Source: Streptomyces violaceoruber (GTDB lineage Bacteria; Actinomycetota; Actinomycetes; Streptomycetales; Streptomycetaceae). From it: a stretch of 64,000 nucleotides of DNA. The position numbers and the translations under genes are program-made. Below the pieces are notes generated by a model. The model did not search any database. It was not told the origin of the DNA and saw nothing but the letters and a program-made list of their open reading frames with translations. The DNA is taken from the NCBI RefSeq assembly GCF_033406955.1, contig NZ_CP137734.1:744001-808000 (forward strand). The letters are read 5' to 3'. Of the stretch, positions 1-7,726 are shown one piece after another; within the stretch, counting starts at the first letter, position 1, and each line of letters opens with the position of its first letter.

Positions 1-407
1 AAGGCGGCGAGGTACACCAGCGCCTTGACGTTCTTGTTGCCGGTGGCGGCGTTGCTGATGACCGAACCGCCGTAGGAGTGACCGGCGAGCACCACGGGGC
101 CGTCGATTCCGGCCAGGACGTCCTTGAGGTAGGCGGAGTCGCCGCTCAGGGAGCGCAGCGGGTTGGCGACGGCGACGACCGGGTAGCCGTCGTGCCGGAG
201 CTTGTCGATGACGCCGTTCCAGCTCGTGGAGTCGGCGAACGCACCGTGGACCAGGACGACGGTGGGTTTGTCGCCGCGGTCGGCGGGGCCGCCCTTGTCG
301 GCGGAGGCCGGGGCGATCGTGGTGGCGAGCAGGCCGGCGGCGACACCGGCGCCGGCCAGGACGGTCATCGTCGTGTGGGTCCGGCTTGTGCGGGAGGTGC
401 GGTTCAT
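1..407 (-). CDS. Secreted alpha/beta hydrolase (C-terminus beyond the window)
   Basis: The gene reads leftward off the window edge, so about 135 N-terminal residues are visible. The N-terminus is a Sec signal peptide: RTSRTSR, then a hydrophobic stretch ending in ASA near residue 36. After it come VVLVHGAFADSTSW (oxyanion-hole HG) and the nucleophile elbow GHSYGG, where Ser is the likely catalytic residue. This is the esterase/lipase-like alpha/beta hydrolase fold; the substrate cannot be told. The ATG at 407 directly precedes the signal peptide. A consensus ECF41-type promoter lies about 70 bases upstream on the same strand, which places this exported enzyme in the regulon of the neighbouring sigma factors. 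Confidence 0.85.
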   Translation of the reverse strand, partial: MNRTSRTSRTHTTMTVLAGAGVAAGLLATTIAPASADKGGPADRGDKPTVVLVHGAFADSTSWNGVIDKLRHDGYPVVAVANPLRSLSGDSAYLKDVLAGIDGPVVLAGHSYGGSVISNAATGNKNVKALVYLAA

Positions 408-475
408 GTCGCATGCCTTTCGGGCGGGATCGTGATCGGTGTGTGCGGCACGTTGTGTCGCGTTTTCACCTTTGA

Positions 476-502
476 GACCGGAGACCCACCACATGCGTGA
501 CA
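476..502 (-). promoter_or_regulatory. ECF41/SigJ-type promoter of the secreted hydrolase
   Basis: On the minus strand this reads TGTCACG, exactly 16 bases, then GGTCTC. It is one of 15 such sites in the window and has a leader of roughly 60 bases to the ATG at 407. Confidence 0.7.
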
Positions 503-544
503 TGGTGTGAAAATGGTCTCCGCCCGTGTGCGTCGCCTCTCGGT

Positions 545-2164
545 TCAGGACCCGTGCCGACCGGTGATCTCTTCGTGCTCGGTCGCCGTGGGCTTGGGAA
601 TCTGCGTGCCGGGGCCGTAGAGGAAGCCGCTGAGCCCGGTGCGCAGGCGCTGTGTGCCGCGGACCACGGCGCCGTCCCCGTCGCGCGGGGGTACGGCGTC
701 CAGGGGCCGGTGCTGCTCGTGCGAGGTCAGCGTGTGCAGTCGGGCCGGGTCGAGGGGCTCGTGGACCTCGACGTACTCGCCGTGCGGCAGGCGTTTGATG
801 ACGCCGGTCTCGCGGCCGTGCAGCACCAGGTCGCGGTCCTTGCGCTGCAGTGCCAGCGCCACGCGCTTGGTGACGACGAAGGCCAGGACCGGGACGACGA
901 AGAGGCCGACGCGGACGGCCCAGGTCACGTCGTTGACGGACATGTGCAGGCGGGTGGCGATGATGTCGTTGGCGGCACCGATCAGGGCCACCGCGTAGAC
1001 GCTGAGCCAGGCCACGCCGAGGGCGGTGCGTACCGGGCGGTTGCGGGGACGGTCCAGCAGGTGGTGCTCGCTGTCGTCGTCCGTCACCCAGGCTTCCAGG
1101 AACGGATAGGCCCCCATGGCCAGGAAGAGCAGCGTCCCGGCCAGCAGCGGCAGCAGGTTGTCCAGCGCCAGGGTGTGGCCCCAGAAGTCCATCTCCCAGC
1201 CGGGCATGACGCGCAGCAGTCCGTCGGCGACGCCCATGTACCAGTCGGGCTGTGACCCGGCGGAGACCTGGTCGGGACGGAAGGGGCCGTAGTCCCAGAC
1301 GGGGTTGATCTCGGCGACGGCGGCCATGAAGAAGATCACGCCGGCCACGAAGAAGAAGTAGCCCGCGGCCTTCACGGCGTACACCTTGGCCGGAAGACCG
1401 ACGACGTTGTCGCGGGTACGGCCGGGTCCGGGGTACTGCGCGGGCCGGTGGCGCAGGGCCAGGACCGCGTAGCCGGCGATGAGGACGACCATGAGCACGG
1501 GGATGACCAGGACGTGCAGGGTGTTGAAGCGGGCGATCAGGTCGTCGCCGGGGAACTCACCGCCGAAGAGGAAGAACGACAGATAGGTCCCGACGACGGG
1601 GATCGACAGGATCGTGCCGTTCACGACCTGGAGGCCGGTGCCGGACAGCAGGTCGCCCGGCAGGTCGTAGCCGGTCAGACCCCCGAACATCGCCAGGACG
1701 AGCAGTCCGAACCCCAGCACCCAGTTCAGCTCCCGCGGCTTGCGGAACGCGCCGGTGAAGAAGACCCGCAGCATGTGGGCGAGGAGGGCGGCGACGAAGA
1801 CCAGGGCCGCCCAGTGGTGGGCCTGGCGGACGAGCAGGCCGCCGCGTACGTCGAAGGAGATGTGCAGGGTCGAGTCGAAGGCCTCGGACACCAACTGCCC
1901 GCGCAAGGGGGCGTAGTCGCCCTGGTAGACCACGAGTTCGGAGGAAGGGTGGAAGTAGAGGCTCAGATAGACACCGGTGATCAGCAGGATCACGAAACTG
2001 TAGAGCGCGATCTCACCGAGCATCAACGACCAGTGGTCGGGGAAGACCAGGCGCCGGACGGAGCGCGCGACGGGGCGGCGGCCCAGCCGGCTGTCCGCCC
2101 ATCGGGCGAGCCTGTCCCCCGTGCGCTCCTGCTCCGGCTCCACCGGCCGGCTGTCGTGGCCCAT
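545..2164 (-). CDS. qcrB: Orphan cytochrome bc1-type cytochrome b subunit (QcrB paralogue)
   Basis: A 539-residue polytopic membrane protein with actinobacterial QcrB features: RQAHHWAALVF around residues 113-123, H130 in the next turn, FFTGAFRKPRELNW, an FGGEFPGD loop, H217 in FNTLHVLVIP, PGPGRT, and a PDWY quinone-site motif. Real QcrB takes electrons from menaquinol as part of QcrCAB. Here no qcrA or qcrC is adjacent. Aligned by eye to remembered mycobacterial QcrB, the second haem-ligating histidine of the fourth helix (15 residues after H217) is Tyr232. The protein may therefore bind one haem differently or have been repurposed. The ATG at 2164 has GAAGGGTGAAGAG upstream. A consensus ECF41-type promoter lies about 245 bases upstream, giving an unusually long leader. 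Confidence 0.88.
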   Translation of the reverse strand: MGHDSRPVEPEQERTGDRLARWADSRLGRRPVARSVRRLVFPDHWSLMLGEIALYSFVILLITGVYLSLYFHPSSELVVYQGDYAPLRGQLVSEAFDSTLHISFDVRGGLLVRQAHHWAALVFVAALLAHMLRVFFTGAFRKPRELNWVLGFGLLVLAMFGGLTGYDLPGDLLSGTGLQVVNGTILSIPVVGTYLSFFLFGGEFPGDDLIARFNTLHVLVIPVLMVVLIAGYAVLALRHRPAQYPGPGRTRDNVVGLPAKVYAVKAAGYFFFVAGVIFFMAAVAEINPVWDYGPFRPDQVSAGSQPDWYMGVADGLLRVMPGWEMDFWGHTLALDNLLPLLAGTLLFLAMGAYPFLEAWVTDDDSEHHLLDRPRNRPVRTALGVAWLSVYAVALIGAANDIIATRLHMSVNDVTWAVRVGLFVVPVLAFVVTKRVALALQRKDRDLVLHGRETGVIKRLPHGEYVEVHEPLDPARLHTLTSHEQHRPLDAVPPRDGDGAVVRGTQRLRTGLSGFLYGPGTQIPKPTATEHEEITGRHGS

Positions 2165-2408
2165 CTCTTCACCCTTCGTTTCTGCGTCACCCGCGGCTCA
2201 CCGGCGCCGCGGTGGCGGGCTCCGCCGTGGATCCGCGGCACTGGCCCGGCGCGAGGACCTCCGACCGCCGCGCGGCCGTGGTGGGGGGTGGGGGGACGCC
2301 CCCGCGGATCGCCCGCCGGGAAGACCGTCGGCACCCGTATGGCCGACGAATCCGACTCGTCCGACGCTGTGCTGTTCGGCATGATTCGTGTACCGCTGTC
2401 GTCACCAT

Positions 2409-2435
2409 GACCGGCGAGCCGGTGCGGGTGTGACA
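2409..2435 (-). promoter_or_regulatory. ECF41/SigJ-type promoter of the qcrB-like gene
   Basis: On the minus strand this reads TGTCACA, 16 bases, GGTCAT. The 336-base stretch 2165-2501 holds this promoter and the presumed ~235-base untranslated leader. I see no credible gene in it. Confidence 0.7.
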
Positions 2436-2501
2436 TGCGCGGTGCCCCCGGGCAGGCCGGCGGTGGACGGCCCCGGCGTGGCTCCCGACCGGGCCCGGGC
2501 G

Positions 2502-3440
2502 TCAGCGGGACACGATGTTCTCCAGCTCCTCACCTGCGGCGAAACGGCTCAGCTGGTGCCGGATGAGCTGTTCGAGGCGGGGCCAGAGGGACGACGTGAA
2601 CGCGCCGACGTGCGGCGTGATCAGCACGCCGGGTGTCTCCCGCAGCGGATGCCCCGGCGGGAGCGGCTCGGGGTCGGTCACGTCGAGCGCGGCCCGCAGC
2701 CGGCCCTCGTGGGTCTCCTTGAGCAGCGCGTCGGTGTCGACGACGGCCCCGCGTGCCACGTTGACGAGCAGGGCGCCGTCCTTCATGCGGGCCAGCATGC
2801 CCGCGTCGAAGAGCTGACGGGTCTGCGGGGTCAGCGGGGTGGACAGCACGACGACATCGGCGTCGCTCACGAGCCGGGGCAGGTGTGCGGCGGAGCGGAC
2901 GGGGCCCCGGGGCGCGTCCCGGTCCGCGCCGGCGACACGGGTCACCGCGCATCCGAAGGGCACCAGGAGCTCCTCCAGCGCGGAGCCGACGGCGCCGTAG
3001 CCGACAACGAGCACGGACCGCCCGTACAGGGACGGGAAGACCTCCGGTCTCCACGCGCCGCCGTCCTGGGCGCGGACCGACTCCGGTATGCCGCGCAGCG
3101 AGGCGAGGATCAGGGTCAGGGCCAGTTCGGCGGTGCTCGGTGCGGGGGCCGCGCCCGCGTTGCACAGGGTCACCGGGCGAGGCAGCCGGTCCAGCTCCGC
3201 GCGCAGTTCGTCCGTGCCGGAACTCAGGGCCTGCACCGCACGCAGCCGTGTCATGCGGGGCAGGGGACTGCCGATGACATCGATGTCCTTGGTCAGCGGC
3301 GGGGCGTAGAACTCCACCTCCGCCGGGTCCGACGGGAAGGCCGAACGGCCGTCCCAGCGGACGTACTCCAGTCCCGGCGGCAGGTCGGTGAGTTCGGCGA
3401 ACTGGGCGGGCAGCCATACCTGCGGGGTTCTCACGGTCAT
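2502..3440 (-). CDS. D-2-hydroxyacid dehydrogenase family protein
   Basis: A 312-residue NAD(P)-dependent dehydrogenase of the D-2-hydroxyacid family, which interconverts 2-keto and D-2-hydroxy acids. The Rossmann motif GYGAVG is at about 147-152. The catalytic set is visible as R230 in VNVARGAVVDTDAL, E258 in DVTDPEPLP and H277 in TPHVGA. Length is normal. The start ATG at 3440 follows an 'ggga' type ribosome site. It has its own ECF41-type promoter at 3493-3519, divergent from that of the methyltransferase gene. The exact substrate cannot be inferred. Confidence 0.9.
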   Translation of the reverse strand: MTVRTPQVWLPAQFAELTDLPPGLEYVRWDGRSAFPSDPAEVEFYAPPLTKDIDVIGSPLPRMTRLRAVQALSSGTDELRAELDRLPRPVTLCNAGAAPAPSTAELALTLILASLRGIPESVRAQDGGAWRPEVFPSLYGRSVLVVGYGAVGSALEELLVPFGCAVTRVAGADRDAPRGPVRSAAHLPRLVSDADVVVLSTPLTPQTRQLFDAGMLARMKDGALLVNVARGAVVDTDALLKETHEGRLRAALDVTDPEPLPPGHPLRETPGVLITPHVGAFTSSLWPRLEQLIRHQLSRFAAGEELENIVSR

Positions 3441-3492
3441 GACGGCGTGTTCTGCTTTCCCTCCGGGTTCCGCGAGTCGGAACCAGACAACT

Positions 3493-3519
3493 GACTGCGT
3501 GTGCCACGCACTTGTGACA
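3493..3519 (-). promoter_or_regulatory. ECF41/SigJ-type promoter of the D-2-hydroxyacid dehydrogenase
   Basis: The minus strand reads TGTCACA, 16 bases, AGTCAG. The -10 box differs from the usual GGTC at its first base. It lies back to back with the promoter at 3584-3610. Confidence 0.65.
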
Positions 3520-3583
3520 GCCCGCCTCCGTGACGGGCCTCACCTCGGACCCGCTCGGGACCTGCCCCTCGCGGGGCAGTCGC

Positions 3584-3610
3584 TGTCACAGGCCCGGCTC
3601 ACACGTTGTC
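3584..3610 (+). promoter_or_regulatory. ECF41/SigJ-type promoter of the methyltransferase gene
   Basis: Reads TGTCACA, 16 bases, TGTCTA. The -10 ends only about 10 bases before the ATG at 3620, so the transcript should begin at or next to the start codon (leaderless). Confidence 0.65.
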
Positions 3611-3619
3611 TAGCTGGAC

Positions 3620-4384
3620 ATGCACCCCGTCATCACCGGAGCACCGGTGTCCCGGCCGGACCAGGACTCCTACGCCGTGACCGCCGAGTTCTACGACATC
3701 CTTCAGGCCGACCGGGACGCGGCACGCGTCCGCGACCTCTACGGCCGGCATGTCGCGCGGGCCCGTCTCGGTGTGCTGGACATCGGTGCCGGGACCGGCC
3801 GGGTCACGCTGATGAGCCTGGCCGAGTCCGCGGCCGACGTGCACGCGGTGGAGCCGGCCCGCGCCATGCGCACGTCCCTGCTCACCCGCCTCGCCACCCT
3901 GCCCGCGCGTCAGCGCGAGCGGGTGACCGTGCACCCGTACGCCCTGGACGAGGCGGCGCTGTACGCGGCCGCGGACGTGGCCGTGTGCCACAACACGGTC
4001 GCCTGTCTCCCCCCGGCCGCGCGGGACGCGCTGTGGCCCGCGATCCACACGGCCCTGGCCCCCGGGGGCACGCTCCTCCTGGAACCGCCGCCCGCGCTGC
4101 TGCCCCCGCGCGACGTCGTGCGCCGCCTGCCGGAGCAGCGGGTGGGCGCACACGTGTACGGCGGACGCATGACGATGTCCGCGGCGGGATACCGCATCCG
4201 CACCCGTGTCGACTACTGGGTGCGCAGCGGACGACATGTGCTGCGGGAGCACACGGAGTCCTTCTGGATGTGGCCCGCCTCGCGCACGCGGCTCATCGAC
4301 GACCTGGCACGGCACGGCTTCGTCCCGACGCCGGGGCACGGCGATCCGCGTGTTCTGGCCGTGACGCGGCCGGCCCGCCGGTGA
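3620..4384 (+). CDS. Class I SAM-dependent methyltransferase
   Basis: A 254-residue protein with a classical Rossmann methyltransferase core: motif I VLDIGAGTGRV at about 52-62 and the acidic motif II residue in HAVEPA near 78. An N-terminal segment (YAVTAEFYDIL) is typical of small-molecule methyltransferases. Acceptor unknown. The promoter -10 box lies about 10 bases before the ATG and no Shine-Dalgarno sequence fits between them, so translation is probably leaderless. The coding end overlaps a hairpin (4374-4393), making the transcript monocistronic. Confidence 0.85.
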   Translation: MHPVITGAPVSRPDQDSYAVTAEFYDILQADRDAARVRDLYGRHVARARLGVLDIGAGTGRVTLMSLAESAADVHAVEPARAMRTSLLTRLATLPARQRERVTVHPYALDEAALYAAADVAVCHNTVACLPPAARDALWPAIHTALAPGGTLLLEPPPALLPPRDVVRRLPEQRVGAHVYGGRMTMSAAGYRIRTRVDYWVRSGRHVLREHTESFWMWPASRTRLIDDLARHGFVPTPGHGDPRVLAVTRPARR

Positions 4385-4393
4385 ACCGGCGGG
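4374..4393 (+). terminator. Hairpin over the methyltransferase stop codon
   Basis: CCCGCCGG-TGAA-CCGGCGGG is a perfect 8-bp stem whose loop contains the TGA stop codon. No U-tract follows, as is common in Streptomyces. Confidence 0.55.
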
Positions 4394-4446
4394 CGGGGCG
4401 GGCGGCGAACTCCCGGAGCACGGGGCCGGGTAGGCCCGTGCCACGG

Positions 4447-4473
4447 TGTCACAACGCGTGTCGTCGCCCGGTC
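4447..4473 (+). promoter_or_regulatory. ECF41/SigJ-type promoter of the oxidoreductase/EhpFG-like operon
   Basis: Reads TGTCACA, 16 bases, GGTCTG, about 60 bases before the start at 4532. It should drive the four genes 4532-9117. Confidence 0.72.
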
Positions 4474-4531
4474 TGAAGGATGACCGGACCACTCGGTCCG
4501 TGTGCGCCTCACAGACTGGAACGGGAATCTC

Positions 4532-5794
4532 ATGCCGCGTGCGAAGACGTTCGTGATCGTCGGGGGCGGCCTGGCCGCCGGCAAGGCCGCGGAGGAACTG
4601 CGCGAGCACGGCCACGACGGGCCGCTTCTCGTGATCGGGGACGAGCGGGAACGACCGTACATCCGGCCGCCGCTGTCCAAGGGGTACCTGCTGGGCAAGG
4701 AGGACCGCGAGTCCATCCACGTGCACCCCGAGAGCTGGTACCGGGAGCACGACGTCGATCTGCTCCTCGGCACGAGCGTGACGTCCGTCGACGCGCGTGG
4801 CCGGGCGGTGACGCTGGACGACGGCCGTCGCGTGCCCTACGCCGGTCTGCTGCTGGCCACCGGTTCCTCGCCGCGCCGCCTGTCGGTGCCGGGCGCGGAC
4901 CTGGAGGGCGTGCTGTACCTGCGGCGCGTGGGCGACAGCGAGCGCCTCAAGGAGGCGTTCACCGAAGGCGCCCGGATCGTGGTGGTCGGCGGCGGCTGGA
5001 TCGGGCTGGAGACGGCGGCGGCGGCCCGGGCGGCCGGCGCGGAGGTGACCGTGCTGGAGCGCGGTGAGCTGCCCCTGCTGAAGGTCCTGGGCCGGGAGGC
5101 GGCCGAGGTCTTCGCCGGTCTGCACCGGGACCACGGTGTGGACCTGCGTCCCCATGCCCGGATCGAGGCCGTCACCGGCACCGGGGGCCGCGTCGACGGG
5201 GTCCGGCTCGCCGACGGCACCCACCTGCCCGCGGACGCCGTGGTCGTGGGGGTGGGCATCACGCCCAACGTCCGCCTGGCCGAGGAGGCGGGCCTCGACG
5301 TGCGCAACGGCATCGTGACGGACGCCCGTCTGCGGACCTCCGCCGCCGGGGTCCACGCCGCCGGTGACGTCGCCAACGCCTACCACCCCCGGCTCGGCCG
5401 GCACCTGCGCGTGGAGCACTGGGCCAACGCGCTGCACCAGCCCCGTACCGCCGCGCTGAGCATGCTCGGCCAGGACGCGGTGTACGACCGGCTGCCGTAC
5501 TTCTACACCGACCAGTACGACCTCGGCATGGAGTACACCGGGTACGCCGAACCGGGCGGCTACGACCGCGTCGTCTTCCGCGGGTCGCGCGAGGAGCGGC
5601 GGTTCCTGGCGTTCTGGATGTCCGGCGACCGGGTGCTGGCGGGGATGAGCGTCAACCTGTGGGACGTGATCGGGACGATCCGCGCCCTGATCGAGTCGGG
5701 CGCGGAGACGGACGACGCCGCCCTGGCCGACCCCTCGGTCCCGCTGGAGAGCCTGCTTCCCCCGCACGCGCGGCCGACGGGAGACCAGGCGTGA
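4532..5794 (+). CDS. FAD/NAD(P)-dependent ferredoxin reductase-type oxidoreductase
   Basis: A 420-residue pyridine nucleotide-disulfide reductase family protein of the rhodocoxin/putidaredoxin reductase and AIF-like group. Seen: FAD motif IVGGGLAAGKAAEEL at the N-terminus, ATGSSPRRL, an NAD(P) motif VVVGGGWIGLETAAAA near 150, GDVANAYHP near the second FAD contact, and the reductase C-terminal domain with EHWANALHQ and YFYTDQYDLGMEY. It would pass electrons from NAD(P)H to a ferredoxin; the 7Fe ferredoxin at 11534-11923, under the same promoter type, is a candidate partner. Start 4532 is chosen because GGAACGGGA sits just upstream; an upstream in-frame ATG at 4502 has no ribosome site. It heads an operon and overlaps the next gene by four bases. 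Confidence 0.9.
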   Translation: MPRAKTFVIVGGGLAAGKAAEELREHGHDGPLLVIGDERERPYIRPPLSKGYLLGKEDRESIHVHPESWYREHDVDLLLGTSVTSVDARGRAVTLDDGRRVPYAGLLLATGSSPRRLSVPGADLEGVLYLRRVGDSERLKEAFTEGARIVVVGGGWIGLETAAAARAAGAEVTVLERGELPLLKVLGREAAEVFAGLHRDHGVDLRPHARIEAVTGTGGRVDGVRLADGTHLPADAVVVGVGITPNVRLAEEAGLDVRNGIVTDARLRTSAAGVHAAGDVANAYHPRLGRHLRVEHWANALHQPRTAALSMLGQDAVYDRLPYFYTDQYDLGMEYTGYAEPGGYDRVVFRGSREERRFLAFWMSGDRVLAGMSVNLWDVIGTIRALIESGAETDDAALADPSVPLESLLPPHARPTGDQA

Positions 5795-6534
5795 CCGACA
5801 GCGCTCCCGCGCCGCTGCGCTCGATGCCGGACGACTGGCGGCGGGCCCTGGCCGTGGTGGCCCACCCCGACGACCTCGAGTACGGGTGCTCGGCGGCCGT
5901 GGCCTCCTGGGTCGCCGACGGCAAGGACGTCGCGTACCTGCTCGCCACCCGCGGTGAGGCCGGCATCGACACCCTGGATCCCGGACGGGCCGGCCCCCTG
6001 CGGGAGGCGGAACAGCGGGCCGCCGCCGCGGCGGTCGGCGTCCGCGCGGTGGAGTTCCTGGACCACCGGGACGGTGTGATCGAGTACGGCGCCTCCCTGC
6101 GCCGCGACATCGCCGCCGCCGTACGGCGTCACCGGCCCGAGCTGGTGATCACACTGAACCACCGGGACACCTGGGCCGCCGGGGCCTGGAACACCCCGGA
6201 CCACGTGGCGGTGGGGCGCGCCGTGCTGGACGCGGCGGCGGACGCGGGCAACCGCTGGATCTTCCCGGAACTGGCCGAACAGGGGCTGGTGCCCTGGAAC
6301 GGTGTCCGCTGGGTGGCCGTCGCCAACTCACCGACGCCGTCCCACGCCGTGTCCGCCGAGCCGGGCTTCGAACAGGGCGTCCGGTCCCTGCTGCGGCACC
6401 GGACCTACCTCGAAGCCCTGACCGCGGAGGACCCCGAGACGTACGCGCGCCGCTTCCTGGGCGAGAGCACCGGCGTCCACCGCGCACGGTTCGACGGCGC
6501 TCCCGCCGTCGCCTTCGAACTGTTCAGCCGATGA
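5791..6534 (+). CDS. PIG-L/LmbE family zinc-dependent deacetylase
   Basis: A 247-residue protein starting at GTG 5791, which overlaps the upstream TGA (GTGA) and has GGGAGA before it. The metal-binding motif AHPDD is at 24-28, and the third ligand is H138 in NTPDHVAVG. The family includes MshB, Mca and N-acetylglucosaminyl deacetylases that remove acyl groups from sugars, thiols or lipids. Whether it acts on mycothiol-like substrates or on a product of the neighbouring EhpF/EhpG pair cannot be told. Translational coupling places it in the operon 4532-9117. Confidence 0.88.
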   Translation: MTDSAPAPLRSMPDDWRRALAVVAHPDDLEYGCSAAVASWVADGKDVAYLLATRGEAGIDTLDPGRAGPLREAEQRAAAAAVGVRAVEFLDHRDGVIEYGASLRRDIAAAVRRHRPELVITLNHRDTWAAGAWNTPDHVAVGRAVLDAAADAGNRWIFPELAEQGLVPWNGVRWVAVANSPTPSHAVSAEPGFEQGVRSLLRHRTYLEALTAEDPETYARRFLGESTGVHRARFDGAPAVAFELFSR

Positions 6535-6625
6535 CCGGGCGCCCACGGGCCCCCTACGCCTCTCGCCGCCGTCGCGACTCCCCCCATCCGCACGGGCCGG
6601 TGCCCGTGTCGAGGAAGGACCCCTC

Positions 6626-7726
6626 ATGATGTACGACTCCCCCGCCGTCCTGGACGCCGGACCGTCCGACGGCGTGGATCCGGACGAGTTCGTGCGCGCC
6701 GCCGTGCGCTGGCACTTCGACCCGGAGACCGGCTCCCGCTACTGGCTGGACCGGGCCGAACGGCTCGCCTTCGATCCGCGGCGGGACGTCAAGGGCGTGG
6801 ACGATCTGGCGCTCTTCCCCGACCTGAGCGACGAACTGCGGCAGGTCCCGGTGGCGGACCTGATCCCCCGGGGTTACGGCGGCGGCGCCCGGCTGCTCAA
6901 CGTCTTCGACAGCGGCGGGACGACCGGGGCGCCCAAGCGGGTCGTCCAGCTCGACGACTGGATGCGGCACAGCACGGCACAGGTCGACAGGCGGCTGCGG
7001 GAGCACGGGCTGCCCGTCGGTGCCCAGTGGCTGACCGTGGCGCCGACCGGTCCGCATCTGGTGGGGGACGTGCTGCAACGGGCGGCGGCCTCGCTCGGCG
7101 GCCCGGGACTGAGCATCGACATGGACCCCCGGTGGGTGCGGAAGCTGATCGCCACCGGCCGCGGCGACGAGGTCGAGTCCTACACCGACCACCTCGTCGA
7201 ACAGTGCCGGCGGATCCTGCTGACCCAGGACATCGGTGTGCTGGCCGCCACCACCCCCCTGCTGGAGCGCTTCGCCCGCGAGGAGGACCTCCTGGAACGG
7301 ATCAACGGTTCGGTCCGGGCCATCGTCTGGGGCGGCACCCACATGGACCCCGACACCCGTCATCTGCTGGCCACCGAGGTCTTCCCCGAGGTGCCGCTGA
7401 TCGGCATGTACGGCAACACCATGATGCTCACCGCGCTGCTCGAACGCGCCGGTCTCGACGCCTCGCAGCCCTGCGTCTTCGACCCGGTGTCGCCGTACGT
7501 GTTCCTGTCGGTCGTCGACCCCGCCACCGGGGAACCCGTCGCGGTCGGCGAGCGCGGCCAGGTGATCGTCAGCCACGTCAGCAAGTCGATGCTCATCCCC
7601 CACAACGCCGAGCGCGACACGGCCGTGCGCGTCCGGCCCGCCGGCGCTCACGCGGGCGACGCCGTGGCGGACGTGGCGCCGGTGCCCACGGTGAAGGGCG
7701 AGACCGTGATCGAGGGCGTGTACTGA
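6626..7726 (+). CDS. EhpF-like acyl adenylate-forming enzyme (carboxylate activation)
   Basis: A 366-residue ANL-related protein. The phosphate-binding loop DSGGTTGAPKRV lies at 95-106, and WGGTHMDPDT and GERGQVIVSH mark the later core. It is shorter than normal acyl-CoA synthetases because most of the C-terminal subdomain is missing, as I recall for EhpF of the Pantoea griseoluteic acid pathway. It would activate a carboxylic acid as an acyl adenylate for the next gene, whose ATG overlaps its TGA by one base. The ATG pair at 6626/6629 follows GAGGAAGGA. No phenazine core genes are present, so the natural acid is unknown. Confidence 0.72.
   Translation: MMYDSPAVLDAGPSDGVDPDEFVRAAVRWHFDPETGSRYWLDRAERLAFDPRRDVKGVDDLALFPDLSDELRQVPVADLIPRGYGGGARLLNVFDSGGTTGAPKRVVQLDDWMRHSTAQVDRRLREHGLPVGAQWLTVAPTGPHLVGDVLQRAAASLGGPGLSIDMDPRWVRKLIATGRGDEVESYTDHLVEQCRRILLTQDIGVLAATTPLLERFAREEDLLERINGSVRAIVWGGTHMDPDTRHLLATEVFPEVPLIGMYGNTMMLTALLERAGLDASQPCVFDPVSPYVFLSVVDPATGEPVAVGERGQVIVSHVSKSMLIPHNAERDTAVRVRPAGAHAGDAVADVAPVPTVKGETVIEGVY

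Noticed and set aside
1448..2410. Long plus-strand frame antisense to the qcrB-like gene, and similar long antisense frames elsewhere
   Set aside because: They are Gly/Arg/Asp-rich shadows of strong genes, with no family features or ribosome sites.
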